Of a DNA stretch of 64,000 bases, positions 56,461 through 64,000 are shown piece by piece. The notes beneath the pieces are model-generated. The model was not told the origin of the DNA. It worked only from the letters and a program-made list of their open reading frames with translations, and made no database searches. Position 1 is the first letter of the stretch; every line of letters begins with the position of its first letter. This stretch comes from Aplidium turbinatum (taxonomy: Eukaryota; Chordata; Ascidiacea; Aplousobranchia; Polyclinidae), in NCBI GenBank assembly GCA_918807975.1, contig OU964918.1, positions 57,706,477-57,770,476 of the forward strand, given 5' to 3'. The position numbers were made by a program, and so were the translations under genes.

Positions 56461-57240
56461 TCGAAACGACGCACTTAGAAAATTTGCTGAACTCGCGAGG
56501 CACTTATGACGATTGTTGATATCGACGAAATCATATTATGAGCTTATATGCAAGGCCGGATAAAGGGTAGCCTACTGTAGGCCTAAGGCTGTCTACTAGA
56601 GAAGGGCCTAATTTTGCAAACCAAGCTACAAACAGTAATAAGAATACATTCAATCAATCATCAGTTTATTTTTCGTCATTAATACATGAAAAATTCAAAT
56701 TATTTACTGCAAAATAACATAAACATAACAGAAAAATGGTTAGTGATGGCGCGTAATTGGTTTTAGAAACAAACGCAATTTTTGTGTTAAATTTGAAGCA
56801 GATGGAAAATATTTTGGAAAGAAAGAAGTGGATAGTAGGTAATCTACCTATGGTAATGCTCTACCTAATGCCACTTTAAATCAGGGGTTTTCAACCTTTT
56901 TCTCACCGCGACCTCCTCAGAGCAATCAATGCTAGTCTCGCGACCGTCGCGACCCCCTTTAAAAGTATTCAACAAAAGCATATTTAATGCAAAATTTAAC
57001 CAAGTTTGATTCATGCCGAGTGCCGACATCTAGTTATGTTTAGTTTTGCTGTTCCAACGTAAACTTCGGAAACGAAAAACGATTTTTGCGATGTTATTAT
57101 GCTTTTTATTACATTTCCTCCGATTGTTATTTCCATTTTCTATCAACCTTAGCTAGACAATACCGTAGGAGAAAAAATAATGAGAATAATCTACGTTTTC
57201 GCACTTTCACCGGTTGAATTTATTGCAATATTTTATGGAC

Positions 57241-57560
57241 TTGTTTTGTTTTCTTATCTTTATCCTGCATTGCGGGAAAGCGGACTTGAGCGCTATGCAT
57301 CGGTGTACGCCTTCCGACATACACCTGACCCACGCTGCAGCCGACTGCAATGTCTGTTTCCGGTTGTCTACTTTACTTATGACTTAAACTTGGTACTAAT
57401 ACTCGAAATCGATCACTGGATAGAGGCAATTATCGTAAAGTTTCTTGCCCAGAGAAACAACAGCAAGTGCGGGTGGCTGGAGTCGAACATGCAGGCTCTC
57501 GACTGCGAGCTCAACGCGCTAACCACTCGCCACTGCTTCCGACCTCGGCCACTGCTGCCG
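57241..57560 (-). mobile_element. tRNA-derived SINE, family 2
   Basis: Nearly the same as 2935-3237: GCGGACTTGAGCGCTATGCA, CTGGAGTCGAACATGCAGGC, then GCTAACCACTCGCCACTGC. The tRNA-like end is partly duplicated (GCCACTGC...CGAC twice). Confidence 0.75.
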
Positions 57561-57569
57561 ACTTATTTA

Positions 57570-58060
57570 AGTCTACTCAAGTCTCTACGAGTCTGTAAAC
57601 GAGAAACCCTTGCGACTGAAATCGAGACACCCATTTGTACGTGCCGCACAACTCCTGATGAAAAGTGCTGAAGACCAATCCATCAGTGCGGCTACGTGGG
57701 CGGATCACCAATGGAGCTCGGAGTGGAAGAAGAACTCCTCAAGACTCCAAAGTTTCATCTCCGATACCAGCCACCATCCAACCGGAATGCATTTGCCAAG
57801 GAAGGCCTGGGTGCGGCTCAACCGCCTGCGTACTGGCGTCGGACTATTTCGCTTCAACATGCACAAATGGGGGATGGCTCCATCCGCGATCTGTGAGTGT
57901 GGCATGGAGGAACAAACCGTAGACCACACCATCTGTAACTGCGCCATCTACCATGCGCCAAATGGTGTGCGTGGTCTGCGTGAATTGGATGACGAATCAA
58001 TTCAATGGCTGCTCGACACCTGCCCAAACATCTAGACCGCGTCGCCGCCACTGCCCAAGG
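57570..58060 (+). mobile_element. LINE fragment, C-terminal domain (family B)
   Basis: Codons read MHLPRKAWVRLNRLRTGVGL, then FNMHKWGMAPSAICECG, EEQTVDHTICNCAIYH, and the end LRELDDESIQWLLDTCPNI. The C-x-C-x8-H-x4-C arrangement matches the minus-strand fragment at 23310-23800. The frame is open to its natural stop near 58035, but nothing of the reverse transcriptase remains. Confidence 0.75.
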
Positions 58061-58787
58061 GTGGTAAAAGGCAGAGCCCCTCGACCCTTGAAGTGGCGAA
58101 GAACAAGGTTCAAACGAAGAAGATTTAAGTCAATTTCAGTGAGATGGTTGGTGCTGCATATTTTTTACAATTAAGTTTGTCAATGCGTGCACCTGTTGCT
58201 GGAAAGACTTTCAAACAAAATAGCCGACACTAATTTTTTTCAATGCCATTTAAAACGATACTGATAAATCTATATTTTGCATAGGATTCTACATAATTTT
58301 GCGTTTGTACCATAGTGTGGTTAGGTTACTAGGTAACTTTAGTCTGCACAAAGCAACGTACAAGAACTTGTTGAAAAATATCGAATGCTTTCCTATAGTT
58401 AAAGCCTTTTGCAACGTCTGAAAGCTTAAACGATATAGCCTAATAACCTCAAGTAGAGCAATGGTCGATTGCGAAAAAAACACAGTTTTTAATCTTTTCT
58501 GGCACAAAAGAATTAAAAAAAATACACTGGAATTTCAAGCGCCTCGCAACTTTCCGAAAAAAAAACTTTTGCTCTGAACTCAATTTCGGTAAAAGTGGCG
58601 CCTACGTGGTTTTGGAAATGGGCTCTTCATATGTATTGACTCAATTCGGTCATTCGTTTTTAAGCAAAAACTGTAGCTACTGGTGCTGGATCTGTATCAC
58701 TATCAGTCTTACAAAAATTTAACCTTAGAAGAAATTGAGGGCCGAGTTTTTCCAGAGCCTAAGGCTATAGCCTTATTAGCCTAATGG

Positions 58788-59374
58788 CAGGGTTGGAAGT
58801 AACGACTAGTTGTCACTATTCGATAGCGTTGTTCGTTGCTTTCTGAATATCGAATGCTTATACCCATTCCTTTTAAAAATAAATATCGAATGCGCGTTAT
58901 TCACTGCTTTTTTATGCAAGCAACGAAATCATTATTCGCTTTTCACTAATCGATATTTAGGAGAACTGCTGAATCATTTTTTGTTGTTCACTTACTTTGT
59001 CGTCAAAACGAATTTACGAGATTTGATTTTCGGATTACTATCCGACCTAGTCCCCTTCCGGTTTTCAAACCTTAAAGAATTAAGGAAAATTTTTCGGCAA
59101 CGCGGTTCAGAAAAACCATGCCAGTGAGAGCCGTTAACAGTGTTGCAAACCTTGCGGTTTTCCCACAAGTTTGGGAATGTTTTTTTTCGAGTTTTGGTAC
59201 CTTTTTTTGAGTTTGCAGGTTTCTTGTTTTTGGGCTTTTTTTGACCAGTCAATTTTTAGTAATTGCTATTCATTGCGCTTTTTTTAAGTATCGATAGCGG
59301 AAAGTCATTGCTTTTTTGGGCACTATCAAATAGTGAAATAGTCATTGCTTTTTGACTAACGACTACCAACCCTG
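58788..59374. mobile_element. hAT-type MITE with 8-bp target duplication
   Basis: Ends CAGGGTTGGAAGT and, on the reverse strand, CAGGGTTGGTAGT, flanked by CCTAATGG at 58780-58787 and 59375-59382. The interior repeats ATCGATA/ATCGAAT and TTCGCTTTT-type words. It is inserted about 20 bases inside the right end of the 56551-59396 element. Confidence 0.8.
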
Positions 59375-59873
59375 CCTAATGGTTAATCCGGCCCTGCTTA
59401 TATGTTGACACACAGCATCAAAAATTAGTACGGTAATCTAGCCTATAGGCTATGTTGATTTGATGTTTTTCTATGAATTTTATCAAAAATCAATAGAATT
59501 TTGCGACCGCTACAAAAAATTTTACTCTTTTTTCTTTTCTAATCAATATTAATTTGTTATAATCTTTGTCATAGCAAAAGTGTGAGTGGTGATAGATAGA
59601 CTGCTGATCAGTGTGGAGGTGACGAGTTTAGCTGACTGGGGTCTAAAATTATCGCTTTATCGACGCAACTTTATATCAAAGCACGTTTGATATCTTCAAG
59701 CATACGTGTCTTCAAGACATAACTTCCCTGGGTATAATTGAATTTCCGGAAGATGATGACGTTGTTTTTGCTAGTTTGTTTTATTTGTTATTGTCATTGT
59801 TTTCGTGTAGTCAAGTTATAGCCTACCGTATCTATTTTGTGAGTCGTGCAAGACCTGGTGCGTTGCGCTTGAA

Positions 59874-60125
59874 ATGGCGTTGGCCGTGGTAAGATTTCTT
59901 TGTGGGGTTTTCTTTGCCTGCGTTGCTCTTCTTTGCTATGAGCTAAACGCATCAAGACGTATTCGCCTCACGACCATCAGCACTCTTGATAACGCACCAT
60001 GGCCGATCTTCATAGCAACTGTAGGCTACATAGGCCTACAAATCTTAAAAATATCAGCTAAAACTATGTGGGCTAATATAAAGCTGCAACCTAAATATAC
60101 GTTGTTTATTTGTTTTTGTTTGTAG
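59874..60125 (+). CDS. Unrecognised small membrane-protein frame
   Basis: 83 codons from ATG: ALAVVRFLCGVFFACVALLC gives one strong hydrophobic segment, then YELNASRRIRL, then a second (PWPIFIATVGYIGLQIL). The codons are not low-complexity, and the ATG follows TTGAA with A at -3. I recognise no family. It could be a first exon of a gene running off to the right (GTG|GTAAGA near 59886 could act as a donor) or a chance frame. Confidence 0.25.
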   Translation: MALAVVRFLCGVFFACVALLCYELNASRRIRLTTISTLDNAPWPIFIATVGYIGLQILKISAKTMWANIKLQPKYTLFICFCL

Positions 60126-60590
60126 CATTTTCTTTTTTTTATTTTCCCTTTATCAATCAATCAATCAATTTCAATCAATTTTATTTTTCTTTGTCAGAAT
60201 GCAAAATAAATGATATTGTGAAAAAGAAATACAGTAACAAAACCAACAAAAGGAAAAGGTGGCAAAACCATAATGGTCTAAGACGTGCATAAAAGAATCT
60301 AATATTGCGGTATATGCATTGATAAATATAGTTAAGCACGGCCACCAAACCTGATACATTAAAACAAGTAGATGAATTAGTTAAGAATCAGTCGCCTCCT
60401 CGTTCCTGAAACAACTGGAGCGCCAATTCTTAAAGCAATGAGAACACGACTGAACCCAACAACATCACAAAAACAAACTAATACACACACACATATTGTA
60501 ATTACGTAAGGGACTATCATAACAAGGACTATTTACAGGTTTTATACAAAAATAAAGTGTTCGCAGCAACAATGTTAAGTAGCCTATAAA
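60126..60590. other. AT-rich stretch with TCAA microsatellite
   Basis: Contains ATCAATCAATCAATCAATTT near 60152-60180 and otherwise unique AT-rich sequence that may be the 3' end of an unrecognised retroelement. Nothing more can be supported. Confidence 0.35.
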
Positions 60591-60749
60591 TTTACAAGGT
60601 GGTCCACAAAAATGTGACACATTTCGTTTGTTCGTAATTTCTACAAATCTGAAGATTTTTCAAAATCCTTTCAGCCGGAGATGGGTCATAGCTATAAGTT
60701 TTTGCCCTCAAAAGCACTTTTGAAAAAACGAACAGGTTTCTGAGTTATT

Positions 60750-61916
60750 TCAATATTTGATAATATGTTCGATCCATGCTCTTCGCTGCTGAATCATCGC
60801 TGCCACTCTCACATTGAAATTGTCCATTAGGCCTACTCTCCCTAACACGTCCCTTGGAATTCTTCTAATTTCTCTTCTAATGTTTTCCTTCAGTCTGTCA
60901 ATGGTATCAGGATTGTCCTGATAGACTCTATCCTTCAGATATCCCCAGAGGAAGTAGTCAGAAGGGTTAAGATCAGGCGAATATGGCGGCTAGGGGTTGT
61001 TGGTTCTCCTTGAAATCAATCGATCCCCAGGAAAGTACTGATGCAGATACTCAAGGGTACGATTGGAACAATGCGGTGGGGCACCGTCTTGCTGGAATAC
61101 AGCTGTATTCAAGTCGGTCCCCCTTCTCCTCCTTACTGTTGAAATGAATTGTCGTCTGAGCAATTTGATGTAACGTTCAGTGTTAACAGTCACCTGGCAT
61201 CCCTCGTCGTCCTCAAAAAAGTAGGGACCAAAAATACCATTACGTCCTATTGCACACCAAACTGTGACTTTTGTTACACTCAAGGGTGCTTGCACATGCG
61301 CATGAGGCTGTGCTTCTGCCCAAAATCTCATATTTTGTTTGTTCACATGGCCACTCAAATGGAAGTGGGCCTCGTCGCTAAAGAGAAGCACATCCAAAAG
61401 ACCGGGATTGTTCTCAATCCGTTCACTGATTTTCTGACCAAATTCAAATCGTTCATCCTTGTTGGCTTGACTTTGAGTCTGAAGAAGCTGAATTTTGTAT
61501 GGGAAAAGTTGCAAGTCAGCATGAATAATTCTATTGACAGAAGATCTTGAAATCCCCACTGCCTGAGAAAGTCTTCTGGTGAATTTCCGTGGAGACTTCT
61601 CCACACGAGTTCGAACACCGTGAACTTTTTCGGGGGTTCTTGCGGTGGAAGGTGGACCACTATGGTTCTTATTGTTGTTAGTCACACTGCCAGTGTCTCT
61701 GAACTTCTCCAACAAGCGTTTGATAGTATTCCGAGACGGTGTTTTCCTTCCAGGAAAGTCATGACGAAAATGTTTCTGGGTCAAGATTACAGATATTGTC
61801 GAAAAGTAATGTTCAATGATTTTTGTCCGCTCAGCCACTGAAAATTGATATCCCGGTTCCATACTGCTACACATAAAGCTTATAGCTGTAGGGGAGGATG
61901 AGGTAAGTTGAGCCAC
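60750..61916 (-). CDS. Mariner/Tc1-superfamily transposase with one in-frame stop
   Basis: The start region reads MEPGYQFSVAERTKIIEHYF with a paired-like helix-turn-helix N-terminus (PSRNTIKRLLEKFRDTGSV, then LSQAVGISRSSVNRII). The catalytic blocks are LLFSDEAHFHLSG, VFQQDGAPPHCSN and PPYSPDLNPSDYFLWGYLKD. A TAG at 60990-60992 splits the frame just before the third block; the reading frame otherwise continues to TGA at 60750. Counting the stop as one position, about 42 residues separate the second and third catalytic Asp, more than the 34 of classical mariner. Terminal repeats were not found, so the element may be truncated. Confidence 0.85.
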
Positions 61917-63100
61917 TTTTTACTTAAACGCTTCTACTAAGAAAACCGCGTGGTTTACAATAAACGTGAAAGTGGCAGCATAATGGTTGATGCTTTGGCC
62001 TTAATTTAACAAAAAATTTTTTTTCAAAACTCATAAGAATATTGAAAAAAAGCATGTTTTAAATATTACGTCATTTTGGTTCAACTTACCTACCCCACGT
62101 GGTAAGTTGAGCCGGGGTGTGAGGTAAGTTGAGCCACTCGTTTAAGTTCAATAACAAAAGCTGTAGCGATGGTAGCCTACATATAAAATGTTATGTAATA
62201 CATGTGTTCACGAAATTATTGCCCAGCTATTTGTCCCGAATTGTAACATGGACTGTGACACAATGGTGACGTCATCATTGCGATGCACTGTCATGCTTGA
62301 GCGACAATCTCATTATTGTTTCTCCATTCACTAACTCGTATTTTCGCTGCTTGGCAAAAACGTGGTTCGGCCGTTTACGATGTGATAAATCTATCGGACG
62401 GACGTATTAGAGTGTGCAGTGACTATTCCACTTCACAATTGATCCAGTCTCTTGTTGGCAATATGTAATCTTCACTCAACGCGTGTGGAACTTGAGTCGA
62501 AAATTAGAAAGAAGACAGGTTGGGTAGCAGTTTATACATAGCTGCTACCAGGAAGAAAGAACAACATGTGAAAGGATAAATTTATTTTGTTGTGACTGTT
62601 CGACTGTGAAATTGCCCACTTTCCAGCCGACAAATCTGCCACTTTTTCGTTGATTAAATGTCAACAGACGTTGAATCAATGTAGTACTAGCAGATCGTGT
62701 TAATTGAGCTGCAGAACAGAAAATAAAACGATGAATTAATACACAACCCTGATTAAATAAACCTCCAAATGTGAATTCTATTAATCAATTTCCGTTGTCT
62801 GTCAGATCTAAACTTATTCCATATGCCACTGATCAAGAGAGCATGGAAACCGGAATTTCTGCTGACGGCAGAAAGTTTCTCCAAGTGGTCGTGTGAGGAA
62901 GCTTTAACGACATCCTCTTTAAGAAAAGCACACTCATCGTCTGCTTTAAGGACAAAAAACAACTTTTCCTCGGACTTTCCAGGCACTTTTCTTACAAAGT
63001 TGGCCTCAATTTTTCCATCTTCACTGCAGCATTTGATTTTACCAATGTAATGCACAGGTCGGGTTTTCCCTTGCATGTTGCTAGTAGGCTGCAGGTTAGC
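61893..63100. mobile_element. Possible pogo/psq-type transposon remnant
   Basis: GAGGTAAGTTGAGCCACT near 61899 and 62130, with the complement GGTTCAACTTACCTACCCC near 62079, gives repeated and inverted end-like motifs. At 62753-63076 the minus strand encodes RPVHYIGKIKCCSEDGKIEA, FVRKVPGKSEEKLFFVLKAD, then CAFLKEDVV. This resembles the C-terminal module found after psq-type helix-turn-helix and DDE domains in some animal transposases. The DDE core is not seen. The assignment is tentative. Confidence 0.35.
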
Positions 63101-63166
63101 CTACACTACAAATAAACTTAAATTTCAATAGACCAATGGACAAATTATTTTTCCAAAGATTTAGAC

Positions 63167-64000
63167 CAGTGGTTCTCAACGGGGGCGGTACCGCCCCCGA
63201 GAGGCGTTTTGATTTTACAGGGGAGGCGGTATGATTATCTCGGCTTAAGGGGGGGCGTTTTGATTATTAGGGGCATGGCTGCCTAAAGATACGGCCAGAT
63301 TTGTCACATTTTGAAGAAATTTCCAGATTTTGCCAACTTTGGACGACTGCTTTAAAATGAAGTTTTTTTTTTAATTAACTTATATTTTTTCTCCTTCTTT
63401 ACTGTTTTCCCCGAATGACACAATAAGTTTTAACATCATCACATGAAAAACAGAGACAATTTGATTTCGAAGATTTTAGTCAGACTGTTAATGTTTCAAT
63501 AACAGTCTGATTGCGCGTTTTTCAACTTATTTTTGCTCATTTGCTTCTGCTTCCCTAAGGCAACAAAGAGCTTTTATATCATTAAGAGACAGCAAAAAGT
63601 AAAAACAATTTAACAAATGTCTGTCAAACACTAGCATTAGCGGTAATCAAAATCTGCAAAATGTAATAAATCAGGCCGCATTTCCAGGTGGCCATGTTAA
63701 GGGGCATTCTGGTTTAAGCCATCTACCGACCAGCGTAACGATTTCGTCGCATCATTGTCTGGATAATCTACTCTACATGCTCGCACGATAGCCAACAATT
63801 TCTCTTACACCATCGTCGTATTTGATTGACCAACCGTTTTGTTTACAAACGCTATCTATTTAAAATTTAAATTCAGTAATTTTTCAGTATATCACAAAAT
63901 CTGGTGAGTTCCATTCCATTATGACGTAACCACTACTACAAGCATACTGTTTTCATGCTCGCAAATATATATTAGCTTTTCGAAATTAATCGTTTTGTTG
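63167..64000. mobile_element. Possible hAT end running off the window
   Basis: CAGTGGTTCTCAACGGGGGC, then GGTACCGCCCCC and a G-rich stretch (AAGGGGGGGCG) are typical of hAT-family ends of the CAGTGGTTCTCAA type. The other end is not in the window, and no coding frame is recognised between 63260 and 64000. Confidence 0.4.

Larger units (their letters stand above)
56551..59396. mobile_element. Non-autonomous hAT-type element hosting several insertions
   Basis: The left end, CAAGGCCGGATAAAGGG, and the right end (reverse complement CAGGGCCGGATTAA) are flanked by the 8-bp duplication CTTATATG at 56543-56550 and 59397-59404. It contains a SINE (57241-57560), a LINE fragment (57570-58060) and a smaller hAT MITE (58788-59374). 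No transposase of its own is seen. Confidence 0.75.

Noticed and set aside
1-64000. CRISPR arrays, operons, ribosome binding sites and phage modules
   Set aside because: Spliced genes, poly(A)-type ends, SINEs and LINEs show an animal genome; no prokaryotic feature was seen.

Overview
The window is invertebrate animal DNA, AT-rich and full of introns. Two host genes are recognisable, and both are assembled here from exons with matching splice phases. The first, on the + strand, is the 3' part of AIDA (axin interactor, dorsalization-associated): six exons between 163 and 6219 that end in the C2-like domain. The second, on the - strand, is TANGO1/MIA3: 24 coding exons from 54275 down to 10566, predicted 3349 residues. 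It has a signal peptide, an SH3-like MIA domain, a very large acidic luminal region with coded tandem repeats, a luminal coiled coil, one membrane span, cytosolic coiled coils and a proline-rich tail. The two genes converge tail to tail, as MIA3 and AIDA do in vertebrates. This suggests a chordate or another deuterostome, with a tunicate-like genome the best guess; the species is not identified.

Layout: 1-6.4 kb AIDA, with LINE, SINE and hAT debris in its introns. 6.4-10.5 kb intergenic, holding a decayed LINE and a SINE. 10.5-19.4 kb TANGO1 proline-rich, coiled-coil and membrane exons. 19.9 kb a candidate alternative first exon for a short TANGO1. 19.4-25.7 kb a long intron. 25.7-37.0 kb the luminal exons, including single exons of 4950 and 1735 nt. 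37.3-47.3 kb a nest of mobile elements inside TANGO1 intron 4. 47.4-54.3 kb the SH3 and signal-peptide exons, with MITEs, a hAT element and foldback repeats between them. 55-64 kb a mobile-element graveyard with SINEs, nested hAT elements, LINE debris, a mariner-like transposase and a pogo/psq-like remnant.

The most unusual object is at 39229-42703. It is a young LTR element with identical LTRs and a 5-bp target duplication. It carries a gag-protease reading frame but no reverse transcriptase, RNase H or integrase. Where pol should begin, the frame continues into a block of five CCHC knuckles with an arginine/glycine-rich spacer, laid out like the host protein CNBP. This looks like capture of a cellular cDNA by a retroelement. 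It sits inside one arm of a long inverted-repeat element, and the opposite arm preserves the empty insertion site. That element lies in turn inside a 10-kb element bounded by 8-bp target duplications.

All family calls come from remembered motifs and gene structure; no database search was run.
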